From Pectobacterium versatile (GTDB lineage: Bacteria; Pseudomonadota; Gammaproteobacteria; Enterobacterales; Enterobacteriaceae): a DNA stretch of 64,000 nucleotides. The stretch lies in assembly GCF_020166435.1 (NCBI RefSeq), contig NZ_JAINZP010000005.1, forward strand, positions 186,001-250,000. The letters run 5' to 3'. How positions within the stretch are numbered: position 1 is the stretch's first letter; every line of letters starts with the position of its first letter. The translations under genes and the position numbers were made by a program. Below are positions 48,736 to 57,476 of this stretch, piece by piece. The notes under the pieces were generated by a model. The model searched no databases. It worked only from the letters and a program-made list of their open reading frames with translations, and was not told the origin of the DNA.

Positions 48736-48842
48736 AGCTTTGCCTCAGGCATTTAGAAATAGCGCGCTATTGTACACGTATTAATCGAGGGACTAAACAA
48801 GATCACAAGCATCTATGATAAACAACCTAGAGCTGCCTGCTT

Positions 48843-48858
48843 TGTGATCCCTTTCACG
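48843..48858. promoter_or_regulatory. CRP-binding site upstream of glnA
   Basis: TGTGATCCCTTTCACG matches TGTGA-N6-TCACA at 9 of 10 core positions. E. coli glnAp1 is known to be CRP-controlled from a comparable position. Confidence 0.7.
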
Positions 48859-48886
48859 GTGCAAAAGCGCTACAAGCGAACATGAA

Positions 48887-48903
48887 TGCACTAAATTAGT
48901 GCA
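48887..48903. promoter_or_regulatory. NtrC-binding site 1 (glnA enhancer)
   Basis: TGCACTAAATTAGTGCA, a perfect palindrome, matches the NtrC consensus TGCACCAN3TGGTGCA. It lies about 105 bases upstream of the sigma-54 promoter, the enhancer position. Confidence 0.85.
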
Positions 48904-48918
48904 ATAATTCACATATGG

Positions 48919-48935
48919 AGCACCATTTTGGTGCT
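48919..48935. promoter_or_regulatory. NtrC-binding site 2 (glnA enhancer)
   Basis: AGCACCATTTTGGTGCT carries the full GCACCA-N3-TGGTGC core. Centre-to-centre distance to site 1 is 32 bases, about three helical turns, so dimers stack on one face. It also overlaps the sigma-70 promoter region, giving repression of glnAp1. Confidence 0.88.
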
Positions 48936-48941
48936 TTAGAC

Positions 48942-48947
48942 TATAAT
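48942..48947 (+). promoter_or_regulatory. -10 element of the sigma-70 promoter glnAp1
   Basis: A consensus TATAAT just downstream of NtrC site 2. The -35 is poor, consistent with dependence on CRP. Confidence 0.55.
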
Positions 48948-49007
48948 GGTGCAGTGGGTTTACGTGAGAAAGCCCCAAGGAGCAACACATTGCACACATT
49001 TAAAAAG

Positions 49008-49024
49008 TTGGCACACTTTTAGCT
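49008..49024 (+). promoter_or_regulatory. sigma-54 promoter glnAp2
   Basis: TTGGCACACTTTTAGCT has the invariant GG and GC at 10-base spacing and a full TTGGCAC -24 box; the -12 box is TAGCT rather than TTGCT. Transcription should begin near 49035, 70 bases before the glnA start. Confidence 0.85.
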
Positions 49025-49104
49025 TTAGTCTACTCACGGCAACAACATCAATCCACAACGATATTCGTTCCATGACGATAAATGACCAATCGGGAGAACC
49101 AAGT

Positions 49105-50514
49105 ATGTCCGCAGAACATGTTTTGACGATGCTGAATGAGCACGAAGTGAAGTTTGTTGATTTACGCTTCACTGATACTAAAGGTAAAGAGCAGCACGTC
49201 ACCATTCCGGCTCATCAAGTCAATGCCGACTTCTTCGAAGAAGGTAAAATGTTTGATGGTTCCTCGATTGGCGGCTGGAAAGGTATTAACGAGTCAGACA
49301 TGGTTCTGATGCCCGATGCCAGCACCGCAATGATCGATCCGTTCTTCGAAGATTCTACACTGATCATTCGTTGTGACATCCTTGAGCCAGGCACAATGCA
49401 AGGCTATGACCGCGACCCGCGTTCTATCGCGAAACGTGCGGAAGATTTCCTGCGTTCTTCAGGCATTGCCGATACCGTCCTGTTCGGGCCTGAACCAGAA
49501 TTCTTCCTGTTCGATGACATCCGTTTCGGCAGCAGCACGTCCGGTTCTCACGTTGCTATCGACGACATCGAAGCTTACTGGAACTCCGGTAAAGCATACG
49601 AAGGCGGTAACAAAGGTCACCGTCCAGGTCTGAAAGGCGGCTACTTCCCAGTTCCACCAGTCGATTCATCACAGGACATCCGTTCTGCAATGTGTCTGAC
49701 CATGGAGCAAATGGGTCTGGTTGTTGAAGCTCACCACCACGAAGTGGCTACCGCTGGTCAGAACGAAGTGGCTACCCGCTTCAACACCATGACCAAAAAA
49801 GCTGACGAAATTCAGATCTACAAATATGTCGTGCATAACGTGGCTCACGCTTACGGTAAAACCGCGACCTTCATGCCAAAACCAATGTTCGGTGATAACG
49901 GTTCAGGTATGCACTGCCACATGTCTCTGTCTAAAGACGGTACTAACCTGTTCGCTGGCGACAAATACGGCGGCCTGTCTGAAATGGCGCTGTTCTACAT
50001 CGGCGGTGTTATCAAGCACGCTAAAGCCATCAACGCCTTGGCGAACCCGACCACTAACTCCTACAAGCGTCTGGTCCCAGGCTACGAAGCACCTGTTATG
50101 CTGGCTTACTCTGCCCGTAACCGTTCTGCTTCAATCCGTATCCCAGTGGTTGCTAGCCCGAAAGCACGTCGTATCGAAGCACGCTTCCCGGATCCAGCAG
50201 CTAACCCATACCTGTGCTTCGCTGCACTGCTGATGGCTGGCCTCGACGGCATCATCAACAAAATCCACCCTGGCGATGCGATGGACAAAAACCTGTACGA
50301 CCTGCCGCCAGAAGAAGAAGCAGAGATTCCAAAAGTTGCAGGTTCTCTGGACGAGGCCCTGGCTGCACTGAACGAAGACCGTGAGTTCCTGACTCGTGGT
50401 GGCGTGTTCACCGACGACGCTATCGACGCGTACATCGAGCTGCGTAAGCCTGAGATTGACCGCGTTCGTATGACGCCGCACCCAGTTGAGTTCGAACTGT
50501 ACTACAGCGTTTAA
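49105..50514 (+). CDS. glnA: glutamine synthetase type I
   Basis: A 469-aa protein. ATG at 49105 has GGGAG 9 bases upstream and aligns with E. coli GlnA ([17 protein letters not shown]); the frame extends upstream through the promoter and is not used. The catalytic loop and metal ligands ([34 protein letters not shown]) are intact, and the adenylylation tyrosine is in [10 protein letters not shown] near 398. It makes glutamine from glutamate, ammonium and ATP as a dodecamer. Regulated by NtrC/sigma-54 (sites upstream) and by GlnE adenylylation. Confidence 0.98.
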   Translation: MSAEHVLTMLNEHEVKFVDLRFTDTKGKEQHVTIPAHQVNADFFEEGKMFDGSSIGGWKGINESDMVLMPDASTAMIDPFFEDSTLIIRCDILEPGTMQGYDRDPRSIAKRAEDFLRSSGIADTVLFGPEPEFFLFDDIRFGSSTSGSHVAIDDIEAYWNSGKAYEGGNKGHRPGLKGGYFPVPPVDSSQDIRSAMCLTMEQMGLVVEAHHHEVATAGQNEVATRFNTMTKKADEIQIYKYVVHNVAHAYGKTATFMPKPMFGDNGSGMHCHMSLSKDGTNLFAGDKYGGLSEMALFYIGGVIKHAKAINALANPTTNSYKRLVPGYEAPVMLAYSARNRSASIRIPVVASPKARRIEARFPDPAANPYLCFAALLMAGLDGIINKIHPGDAMDKNLYDLPPEEEAEIPKVAGSLDEALAALNEDREFLTRGGVFTDDAIDAYIELRKPEIDRVRMTPHPVEFELYYSV

Positions 50515-50534
50515 TAACGACAGCGTTTAATTTC

Positions 50535-50661
50535 TATACCCTAAATAATTCAAGTTGCGTGAAGGCGGCAACCGCACGAATCCCCAGGAGCTTACATGAG
50601 TAAATGACTGGGGTGAGTAAGGGCAGACAACGCACAAGCGGCTTGAAGTATGACGGGTATA
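50535..50661. repeat. ERIC element, full 127 bp, between glnA and glnL
   Basis: Ends TATACCC and GGGTATA; inner core GAATCCCCAGGAGCTTAC and GACTGGGGTGAG. It begins 21 bases after the glnA stop, inside the glnALG operon, ahead of the attenuator-like terminator. Confidence 0.93.
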
Positions 50662-50752
50662 CCTCGGCGTGGTTGGGTGTGCTGATACCCGACCATGACC
50701 GATAAACAACAGAATACTAAGAAGTTTGTTTTTGTTGCCGTGGAAACGCTTC

Positions 50753-50777
50753 AGCCCATCTTCGGATGGGCTTTTTT
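50753..50777 (+). terminator. terminator/attenuator between glnA and glnL
   Basis: AGCCCATC / GATGGGCT with a TTCG loop and T6. It would stop most glnA transcripts, keeping glnLG low, as in other enterobacteria. Confidence 0.9.
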
Positions 50778-50827
50778 CACCACCGGCATTGGCCGTTGCG
50801 ACGTAACATCCATCATCCACACTACAA

Positions 50828-50844
50828 TGCACCACGACGGTGCG
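50828..50844. promoter_or_regulatory. NtrC site at the glnL promoter
   Basis: TGCACCACGACGGTGCG matches the NtrC consensus with two differences in the right arm. It lies 13 bases before the glnL start; in E. coli NtrC represses glnLp from such a site. Confidence 0.75.
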
Positions 50845-50856
50845 GGAGTCTGCGTT

Positions 50857-51906
50857 ATGGCAACAGGCACGCTGCCCGATGCTGGGCAGATCCTAAATTC
50901 CCTGATAAACAGCATCTTATTGCTGGATAACGATCTGGCGATTCACTATTCCAACCCGGCAGCACAGCAATTACTGGCACAAAGCTCGCGTAAATTATCC
51001 GGCACGCCGCTGCCCGATTTGCTGGGATACTTTTCTCTGAATATCGATTTACTGCGTGAAAGTCTGGATTCAGGGCAAGGCTTTACGGATAACGAAGTCA
51101 CCATCGTCGTAGATGGCAAAGCGCACATCATGTCGCTCACCGCTCAGCGGGTACAGAACGATTTTATCCTACTGGAAATGGCGCCGATGGATAACCAGCG
51201 CCGTCTCAGTCAGGAACAGCTTCAACATGCGCAGCAGCAGGCCGCCCGTGATTTGGTCCGGGGTCTGGCGCATGAGATAAAAAATCCGCTTGGCGGATTG
51301 CGCGGTGCCGCACAGTTGCTTGCTAAAGCACTGCCTGACCCAGCGTTGACGGAATACACCAAGGTCATTATCGAACAGGCGGACCGCCTGCGTAATCTGG
51401 TTGATCGCCTGCTTGGGCCACAGCAGCCCGGCCTGCACGTCACCCAAAGCATCCATCAGGTTGCTGAACGCGTTTGCCAGCTTGTCTCACTGGAAAAGCC
51501 CGATAACGTGACGCTGGTGAAAGACTATGACCCCAGCCTGCCGGAACTGACGCACGACCCCGATCAGATTGAACAGGTACTGCTGAATATTACCCGCAAT
51601 GCGCTACAAGCGCTGGGCGAGGAAGGCGGGACGATTACGATACGTACCCGCACGGCTTTTCAGCTCACGTTACACGGTGTGCGCTATCGTCTCGCCGCTC
51701 GAATTGACGTGGAAGATGACGGCCCCGGCGTACCCGCTCAGCTACAGGACACGCTGTTTTACCCGATGGTGAGCGGACGCGAAGGAGGCACCGGTTTAGG
51801 GCTTTCCATCGCCCGCAGTCTTATCGACCAGCACTCCGGTAAAATTGAATTTAACAGTTGGCCAGGACACACCGAATTCTCGGTTTATCTGCCTATTCGC
51901 CAGTGA
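50857..51906 (+). CDS. glnL: nitrogen sensor histidine kinase NtrB
   Basis: A 349-aa protein. ATG at 50857 aligns with E. coli NtrB ([16 protein letters not shown]) and has GGGAG upstream; the frame extends further upstream through the terminator and is not used. A PAS domain covers about 10-120, the phosphoacceptor histidine is in [13 protein letters not shown] (about 132-144), with N-box ([12 protein letters not shown]), G1 ([10 protein letters not shown]) and G2 ([13 protein letters not shown]). Cytoplasmic; phosphorylates or, with PII, dephosphorylates NtrC. Followed 7 bases later by glnG. Confidence 0.97.
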   Translation: MATGTLPDAGQILNSLINSILLLDNDLAIHYSNPAAQQLLAQSSRKLSGTPLPDLLGYFSLNIDLLRESLDSGQGFTDNEVTIVVDGKAHIMSLTAQRVQNDFILLEMAPMDNQRRLSQEQLQHAQQQAARDLVRGLAHEIKNPLGGLRGAAQLLAKALPDPALTEYTKVIIEQADRLRNLVDRLLGPQQPGLHVTQSIHQVAERVCQLVSLEKPDNVTLVKDYDPSLPELTHDPDQIEQVLLNITRNALQALGEEGGTITIRTRTAFQLTLHGVRYRLAARIDVEDDGPGVPAQLQDTLFYPMVSGREGGTGLGLSIARSLIDQHSGKIEFNSWPGHTEFSVYLPIRQ

Positions 51907-51913
51907 GGTTACA

Positions 51914-53326
51914 ATGCAACGAGGGATAGTCTGGATTGTCGATGACGATAGCTCCATCCGTTGGGTGCTTGAGCGCGCGCTTGCTGGTGCGGGTTTAACC
52001 TGTGCAACGTTTGAGAACGGAAATCAGGTACTGCATGCGCTGGCGACACAAACGCCTGACGTTCTGCTGTCCGACATCCGTATGCCAGGAATGGATGGAT
52101 TAGCGCTCTTACAGCAAATCAAACAGCGCCACCCAATGCTCCCGGTCATCATTATGACGGCACATTCCGATTTGGATGCCGCGGTTAGCGCTTATCAACA
52201 GGGTGCGTTCGACTATTTGCCGAAGCCATTCGATATTGATGAAGCCGTTGCGCTGGTTGAGCGCGCGATCAGCCATTATCTGGAACAGCAGCAGCCGGTA
52301 CGTAACCAACCGATCAACGGTCCGACAACGGACATTATCGGCGAAGCCCCCGCGATGCAGGATGTCTTTCGCATCATCGGCCGCCTGTCTCGCTCGTCGA
52401 TCAGCGTACTGATTAATGGCGAATCGGGAACCGGTAAAGAGCTGGTAGCACACGCCCTGCATCGCCACAGCCCGCGTACCAAAGCCCCTTTTATCGCGCT
52501 GAATATGGCGGCCATTCCCAAGGATTTGATCGAATCAGAACTGTTCGGCCATGAAAAAGGCGCGTTTACGGGCGCAAACCAGATTCGTCAGGGCCGCTTT
52601 GAGCAAGCCGATGGCGGTACACTGTTTCTGGATGAAATCGGCGATATGCCGCTAGACGTACAAACACGTCTGTTACGCGTATTGGCAGACGGGCAGTTTT
52701 ATCGCGTTGGCGGTTATGCTGCGGTAAAAGTGGATGTTCGTATTATCGCGGCAACGCACCAAAATCTTGAACAACGCGTGCAGGAAGGCAAATTCCGCGA
52801 TGACCTGTTTCATCGCCTGAATGTGATCCGCGTTCATCTGCCACCGCTACGTGAACGTCGGGAAGATATCCCCCGTCTGGCACGTTATTTCTTGCAGGCT
52901 ACGGCCAAAGAACTGGGCGTCGAGCCGAAGAATCTGCATCCAGAAGCGGAAACAGCGCTAACTCGTTTACCGTGGCCTGGCAACGTGCGCCAATTGGAAA
53001 ACACCTGTCGCTGGTTGACTGTCATGGCCGCCGGTCAGGAAGTACTCATTCAGGACCTGCCTCCTGAACTGTTCGAGACCACCGCACCTGATTCCACCGT
53101 GCATATTCTGCCAGACAGTTGGGCCACGCTGTTGGCACAATGGGCCGATCGCGCACTGCGTTCCGGTCATCAAAACCTGTTGGCAGAAGCACAGCCAGAA
53201 ATGGAAAGGACGTTGCTGACAACGGCACTGCGGCACACGCAGGGGCATAAACAGGAAGCGGCAAGATTGTTAGGATGGGGCAGAAATACTCTGACGCGTA
53301 AATTAAAAGAGCTGGGGATGGAGTAG
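51914..53326 (+). CDS. glnG: nitrogen response regulator NtrC
   Basis: A 470-aa sigma-54 activator. ATG 51914 aligns with E. coli NtrC ([20 protein letters not shown]). The receiver domain has the phosphoacceptor Asp in [12 protein letters not shown] (about residue 54). The AAA+ domain shows Walker A GESGTGKE (about 167-174), the GAFTGA sigma-54 loop (about 214-219) and Walker [12 protein letters not shown] Fis-type helix-turn-helix ends the protein ([20 protein letters not shown]). It activates glnAp2 and represses glnAp1/glnLp at the sites listed. Confidence 0.97.
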   Translation: MQRGIVWIVDDDSSIRWVLERALAGAGLTCATFENGNQVLHALATQTPDVLLSDIRMPGMDGLALLQQIKQRHPMLPVIIMTAHSDLDAAVSAYQQGAFDYLPKPFDIDEAVALVERAISHYLEQQQPVRNQPINGPTTDIIGEAPAMQDVFRIIGRLSRSSISVLINGESGTGKELVAHALHRHSPRTKAPFIALNMAAIPKDLIESELFGHEKGAFTGANQIRQGRFEQADGGTLFLDEIGDMPLDVQTRLLRVLADGQFYRVGGYAAVKVDVRIIAATHQNLEQRVQEGKFRDDLFHRLNVIRVHLPPLRERREDIPRLARYFLQATAKELGVEPKNLHPEAETALTRLPWPGNVRQLENTCRWLTVMAAGQEVLIQDLPPELFETTAPDSTVHILPDSWATLLAQWADRALRSGHQNLLAEAQPEMERTLLTTALRHTQGHKQEAARLLGWGRNTLTRKLKELGME

Positions 53327-53469
53327 CGAGATTGCTTTTTTATTGCTCAATTGTTAACAAGTGATTTGGTGATAAAAAATACAATCCGGCGCACGAAATT
53401 GTCATTAATTTGTACTTTACTTGCCTCGAGTCAGCAGTATGATCGTGTCGCTGATTCGGGAGGAACACC

Positions 53470-53607
53470 ATGCTGGATTCATTGATTTCCGTTGCAACAC
53501 ATTCTGTTGCAACACATGGCGCTGAAATTGGCTCCGCGGCAAGCCATTCGCCGCAGGCTGCTATTGCCGCCGTTTTGTGTGCCGCACTGATTAACTTCTT
53601 TAGTTAA
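53470..53607 (+). CDS. yshB: small membrane protein YshB
   Basis: A 45-aa frame with a strong GGGAGGA ribosome site 6 bases upstream. It starts MLDSLISVATHS and ends in a hydrophobic helix SPQAAIAAVLCAALINFFS, matching E. coli YshB (36 aa, MLESIINL...AVAAVLCAAMIGLFS) in sequence and in location between glnG and hemN. The insert in the middle is a short VATHSVATH repeat. Single-pass inner-membrane protein of unknown role; in Salmonella YshB has been linked to growth inside host cells. A strong terminator follows. Confidence 0.8.
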   Translation: MLDSLISVATHSVATHGAEIGSAASHSPQAAIAAVLCAALINFFS

Positions 53608-53624
53608 TCCTATAAACGCTCAAG

Positions 53625-53662
53625 AACAGCCAGTCGGTGCTAACATCGACTGGCTGTTTTTC
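53625..53662. terminator. terminator between yshB and the convergent small gene
   Basis: AACAGCCAGTCG / CGACTGGCTGTT with a 10-base loop and T5. It serves yshB and may also serve the minus-strand gene. Confidence 0.88.
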
Positions 53663-53910
53663 TATTTACGTTTTTCAGCGTCCGCATAGGCTGGCATGTC
53701 AGCCACTTTCAGGTCAGGATGCATCGCTTCAATCTCTTTAATCAGCTTATCGAATACGTCCACAATGCCATTCCCAACAATGCCGCGAAATTTCTTATGT
53801 TCGTCTTCAGGCACTTTCCCCTGTAATGTTTTTACCTCGTTGTACATGAGGTTCGCGAGGTTAAGTGCCTTATCCCGATATTCTCTGGCAATCTCTTTAT
53901 CTGAAAACAT
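53662..53910 (-). CDS. conserved hypothetical protein, 82 aa
   Basis: GGAGAG precedes the ATG at 53910. The protein is soluble, charged and almost wholly helical (EIAREYRDKALNLANLMYNEVKTLQG; then VGNGIVDVFDKLIKEIEAMHP), ending in a basic KRK. No family name recognised. It lies downstream of hemN on the same strand with its own ribosome site, and its stop abuts the terminator. Likely real because of the strong ribosome site and clean helical pattern. Confidence 0.65.
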   Translation of the reverse strand: MFSDKEIAREYRDKALNLANLMYNEVKTLQGKVPEDEHKKFRGIVGNGIVDVFDKLIKEIEAMHPDLKVADMPAYADAEKRK

Positions 53911-53969
53911 GCGCTCTCCTTGTCATTAAAGCCTTTTCTCCTCTCAGGATAGCCACCCTCTCCGAGCAG

Positions 53970-55343
53970 TTAAATCACGCGGGAAAATTGCTGCGTTCTG
54001 AGCTTGCTACGTAGATAGACATCAAAGCACATACAGATATTACGGATCAGCAACCGTCCCTTCGGCGTCACCACCAGCCCGTCAGCCTGACTATCGACCA
54101 GCCCATCGGCCACCAGCGGTGCCAGCAATGCTAAATCCTGCTCAAAGTAGGTTTTAAAATCGATAGCGTATTCCGCTTCAATGGGCGCATAGCTGAGCTG
54201 GAAATTACAAATGAGCGTCTTAATCACATCGCGGCGAAGACAGTCATCACGCGTCAGCTGTAACCCACGCCACAGGCCATTTCCCTGGTCTTTAACCTGC
54301 GCGTAATACTGCTTCAGCTCTTTCTGGTTCTGAGCATAGCTATCACCGATCATACTAATCGCCGACACGCCCATACCGAGAAGATCGCTATCGCCCTGCG
54401 TCGTATAGCCCTGGAAATTGCGATGCAGCTTCCCTTCTCGCTGTGCCACAGCCAGCTCATCGTCCGGCCGAGCAAAGTGATCCATACCGATAAACTGATA
54501 GCCCGACTGCGTCAGCGATCCAATCGTCTGTTGCAGAATATCCAGCTTTTGTTCCGCGCTCGGTAAATCCGCTTCTTTAATCTTGCGCTGTGCCGCGAAC
54601 AGGCTGGGTAAATGCGCATAGTTAAAGACGCTAAGCCGGTGAGGGTTTAATTCCGCAACGCGCTGTAGCGTAAAGGCGAAGCTTTCCGGCGTTTGTTTCG
54701 GCAGGCCGTAAATCAAATCAATATTGGTTGAGGTGAAGCCTAGCGCTTTTGCCCGCTCAATAAGAGCAAAAATAAAGTCTTCATCCTGCTCACGATTAAC
54801 CAGTTTCTGAACGTCTTTATTAAAATCCTGCACGCCCATGCTAAGGCGGTTGAACCCTTCAGCCCGCAAATGATCGAGGACGTCCAGCTCAATTTCTCGC
54901 GGATCGACTTCAAGCGACAGCTCAGCCTGATCGGAAAAAGAGAACAGCTCGCGCAGCAGCGACATCAGCCGACTAATTTGTACTTTATTCAGGTAGGTTG
55001 GTGTACCGCCACCCCAATGCAATTGCGTCACTGTTCGTCCGACGAATAGCGGCGCACGCTGGCGAATTTCCAGCTCCAACACATCAAGGTATTCATCCGC
55101 TTTATGCTGCTGACGCGTAACCAGCTTATTACAGCCGCAGAAATAGCACAGCCGATGGCAAAAAGGGATATGGATATACAGCGACAGCGGTCGCTGTGGA
55201 TAACGGGCGATGGCATGCTGAAACGCAGGCTCATCGTAAGCTTCACTGAATTCTAACGCTGTGGGATAAGACGTATAACGCGGCCCAGAATAGTTATATT
55301 TTTGAATCAGGGCCAGATCCCAGTCAACGGACGGTATCGACAT
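53970..55343 (-). CDS. hemN: oxygen-independent coproporphyrinogen III oxidase
   Basis: A 457-aa radical-SAM enzyme, same length as E. coli HemN. The iron-sulfur motif is HIPFCHRLCYFCGCNK (CxxxCxxC, about 58-70), preceded by YTSYPTALEF and followed by the SAM-binding GGGTPT. It converts coproporphyrinogen III to protoporphyrinogen IX without oxygen, for haem synthesis under anaerobiosis. No FNR site is identified here with confidence. Confidence 0.97.
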   Translation of the reverse strand: MSIPSVDWDLALIQKYNYSGPRYTSYPTALEFSEAYDEPAFQHAIARYPQRPLSLYIHIPFCHRLCYFCGCNKLVTRQQHKADEYLDVLELEIRQRAPLFVGRTVTQLHWGGGTPTYLNKVQISRLMSLLRELFSFSDQAELSLEVDPREIELDVLDHLRAEGFNRLSMGVQDFNKDVQKLVNREQDEDFIFALIERAKALGFTSTNIDLIYGLPKQTPESFAFTLQRVAELNPHRLSVFNYAHLPSLFAAQRKIKEADLPSAEQKLDILQQTIGSLTQSGYQFIGMDHFARPDDELAVAQREGKLHRNFQGYTTQGDSDLLGMGVSAISMIGDSYAQNQKELKQYYAQVKDQGNGLWRGLQLTRDDCLRRDVIKTLICNFQLSYAPIEAEYAIDFKTYFEQDLALLAPLVADGLVDSQADGLVVTPKGRLLIRNICMCFDVYLRSKLRTQQFSRVI

Positions 55344-55420
55344 ATTCGCTCACTCCTTCCAGTTTTTACTCGGTGGGTTATCCTTCCCCTCCTTCAGATC
55401 ACCAAAAAATGGCGTTCAAA

Positions 55421-55515
55421 AACGCTCCCGGCGTTTTGCTACTCGTCTCATCCCTGAGACTCGCCCTAAAGGGCCGTCACCTTGTGACATTCAAAAACGC
55501 TCCCGGCGTTTTTGT
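55421..55515. repeat. array of five short hairpins flanked by identical units
   Basis: Successive palindromes: AACGC-TCCCG-GCGTT (55421-55435), GTCTCA-TCCC-TGAGAC (55445-55460), GCCC-TAAA-GGGC (55463-55474), GTCAC-CTT-GTGAC (55476-55488) and again AACGC-TCCCG-GCGTT (55496-55510) followed by TTT. The two outer units, with their TTCAAAA leaders, are identical. The style matches the array at 25217-25287. Confidence 0.75.
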
Positions 55516-55667
55516 CTTGGGCGTAGACGTCGAACCTGATTCACGCGCCCGTTAAACAGGGCGCGATGCAACCGGTGCTTACGCTTAGACAATAGCCATA
55601 GTTTACTGAACAGACAGAGCAGATAAAACGCAACCAGCAATATCAGGAACAGAAACAGCCATTTCAT
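55491..55667 (-). CDS. small single-pass membrane protein, 58 aa
   Basis: A frame starting 3 bases after the yihI stop (ATG at 55667). The N-terminus is a transmembrane helix (MKWLFLFLILLVAFYLLCLF), followed by a very basic tail with many Arg and Lys. No family recognised. The last residues (KRRERF, stop) are encoded inside the hairpin array, so the array may have replaced the original C-terminus. Position just behind yihI indicates coupled translation. The strongly basic tail after a single helix suggests an inner-membrane protein with a cytosolic C-terminus. Confidence 0.6.
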   Translation of the reverse strand: MKWLFLFLILLVAFYLLCLFSKLWLLSKRKHRLHRALFNGRVNQVRRLRPRQKRRERF

Positions 55668-55670
55668 TGA

Positions 55671-56225
55671 TTAGAACGTGTCTTTCGGGTTATTACGTTT
55701 CAAAAGCTGCAGCATATCTTCCTGCTGCTCTTCTTCGTCATCATCACCCAGCTCGATTCCAAGCTCTTCCATCAGGATGTCGATACGATCCAGCGTTTCA
55801 TCAACCCATGATTGTTCTTTGGCGCTCAGCGTCTCGCCGCTATCCAGACGATCCAACAAGGCATCCAGACGCGTATCGTTTTCTAACATTTCCAGCTCTT
55901 CTTCCGGTGACATCGTCGGCTTAGTAACAACGACTTTCTCCACAGGTTCAGAAGGCTTCGACTTAGGCTTCGGTTTAGCGATATCGCTATCCAACACGCC
56001 AAGCTGTACAGGCTTTTTGCTGCCGATACGCGGATCGGCGACTTTACGCTGACCAGAGCGCTGATCGGCGGATGCTTTTTCCTGAGTTCGGCTGCCCGAC
56101 GCGTGGCCACGATGCTTTTTATCTTTTTTCCGTTCGCGCGCTTCACGCTCCAGCTCTTCGCGGGTCTTTCTTTTTACTTTGGGTTTCCCTGCCTGATCGG
56201 CAGCCCCTTTGACAGGTCGGTTCAT
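55671..56225 (-). CDS. yihI: Der GTPase-activating protein YihI
   Basis: A 184-aa protein. A highly basic N-terminal half ([20 protein letters not shown]) is followed by an acidic C-terminal half with helical [20 protein letters not shown] and DEEEQQED, the typical bipolar YihI layout. YihI stimulates GTP hydrolysis by the ribosome-assembly GTPase Der, restraining 50S biogenesis early in growth. Divergent from engB and upstream of hemN, as in E. coli. Confidence 0.94.
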   Translation of the reverse strand: MNRPVKGAADQAGKPKVKRKTREELEREARERKKDKKHRGHASGSRTQEKASADQRSGQRKVADPRIGSKKPVQLGVLDSDIAKPKPKSKPSEPVEKVVVTKPTMSPEEELEMLENDTRLDALLDRLDSGETLSAKEQSWVDETLDRIDILMEELGIELGDDDEEEQQEDMLQLLKRNNPKDTF

Positions 56226-56428
56226 AATATTGTTCTCAGGTACACAGATATAAGGGAAGTGCGGCGGAATCTAGCAGAAAGCCCGCGAATAAAAAAGCGT
56301 CCACATCAGACAGCTGGGCTTTTCTTTTCGCATCAGTCTGCTGCATTTCGAGACAGATAAAGCCGCCTTTATTGTCAGTTACAGGTATAATCCCCAACCA
56401 GACAGAGATCCAGATAGAGATAACTACC

Positions 56429-57064
56429 GTGACCCAGCAATATAACTACCACATGACGCGTTTTATCATCAGCGCCCCGGATATTCGCCATCTGGCAACA
56501 GATAGCGGTATTGAAGTGGCCTTTGCTGGGCGCTCTAATGCCGGAAAATCCAGCGCACTGAACACGCTGACCAACCAGAAAAACCTGGCACGAACCAGTA
56601 AAACGCCGGGCCGTACTCAGTTGATTAACCTGTTCCAGGTGGTAGACGGCGTGCGTTTGGTCGACCTTCCCGGCTATGGCTACGCCGAAGTACCGGAGCA
56701 AACGAAGATCAAATGGCAACGTGCGCTCGGTGAATACCTGCAAAAGCGTAACAGCCTTAAGGGTCTTGTTGTGCTGATGGATATTCGCCATCCGCTGAAA
56801 GATCTCGATCAGCAAATGATTCAGTGGGCTGTCGATGTTGAACTTCCAGTCTTAGTGCTGCTGACCAAAGCCGATAAGTTGGCTTCAGGCGCACGTAAGA
56901 CACAGTTGAATATGGTGCGCGAGGCTGTCTTGCCATTTATGGGTGATATTCAGGTCGAAGCATTTTCGTCACTGAAAAAACTCGGCGTCGATAAACTACA
57001 GCAGAAATTGGATAACTGGTTCAGCACTCTGCCACACGCTGAAGAAGAACAAGAAGCAGAATAA
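56429..57064 (+). CDS. engB: ribosome-assembly GTPase EngB (YihA/YsxC)
   Basis: A 211-aa protein. The GTG at 56429 aligns best with E. coli EngB (short N-terminus then [11 protein letters not shown]); an upstream ATG at 56372 adds 19 poorly conserved residues. G motifs: GRSNAGKSS (G1, about 34-42), KTPGRTQ (G2), DLPGYG (G3) and TKADKL (G4). An essential GTPase in late 50S assembly. Convergent with Spot 42 and polA. Confidence 0.95.
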   Translation: MTQQYNYHMTRFIISAPDIRHLATDSGIEVAFAGRSNAGKSSALNTLTNQKNLARTSKTPGRTQLINLFQVVDGVRLVDLPGYGYAEVPEQTKIKWQRALGEYLQKRNSLKGLVVLMDIRHPLKDLDQQMIQWAVDVELPVLVLLTKADKLASGARKTQLNMVREAVLPFMGDIQVEAFSSLKKLGVDKLQQKLDNWFSTLPHAEEEQEAE

Positions 57065-57226
57065 TCCTTTACGTGGTGCAGTGTATCATCACTCGCATCA
57101 CGCCCTCACTTTCCCGCAATGATCGCCCACCAGAGATATTCTTCACACTAGAAACTGTGCTGACCCACTGCTATCTATCAGGCAGTTACTGACATTTTGA
57201 GGGTAAAAATCCTGGATAAGGCCCAT

Positions 57227-57332
57227 AAAAAACGCCCCGCTCAAAACTGAGCGGGGCGGCTAATATTCAGCCAAATCCGATTACGTGAAGTAAAAGGTCT
57301 GAAAGATAGAACATCTTACCTCTGTACCCTAC
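57227..57332 (-). ncRNA. spf: Spot 42 sRNA
   Basis: The minus strand starts GTAGGGTACAGAGGTAAGAT, identical to enterobacterial Spot 42, keeps the unstructured central regions used for target pairing, and ends in a terminator (GCCCCGCTCA / TGAGCGGGGC, then T6). About 106 bases versus 109 in E. coli. An Hfq-dependent repressor of secondary-carbon genes, itself repressed by cAMP-CRP. A -35 TTTGTT and -10 TAGAGT at 17-base spacing lie just upstream; a CRP site is not clear. Lies between engB and polA as in E. coli. Confidence 0.95.
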
Positions 57333-57476
57333 GTCTTTAACTCTACCCTATTTTTTCACGGGAACAAAGGCTTTTTTGTTGTTTACTTTCATAGAAAATG
57401 GTTATCGATTACACAAAGTTAAACCAGGTCACACAATACTGTTATTTAATTACAGAAATAGCATAAAAATCGGCCA

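Noticed and set aside
55373..55555. A 60-codon frame with two FKNAPGV segments
   Set aside because: The repeated peptide is only the translation of the identical hairpin units; it has no start signal and lies in a repeat.
56226..56428. CsrC sRNA, expected between yihI and engB in E. coli
   Set aside because: The gap is only about 200 bases and lacks the many GGA-containing hairpin loops and terminator of CsrC.
57400..57440. CRP site upstream of spf
   Set aside because: TGTGA is present but the second half-site is poor; not strong enough to list.
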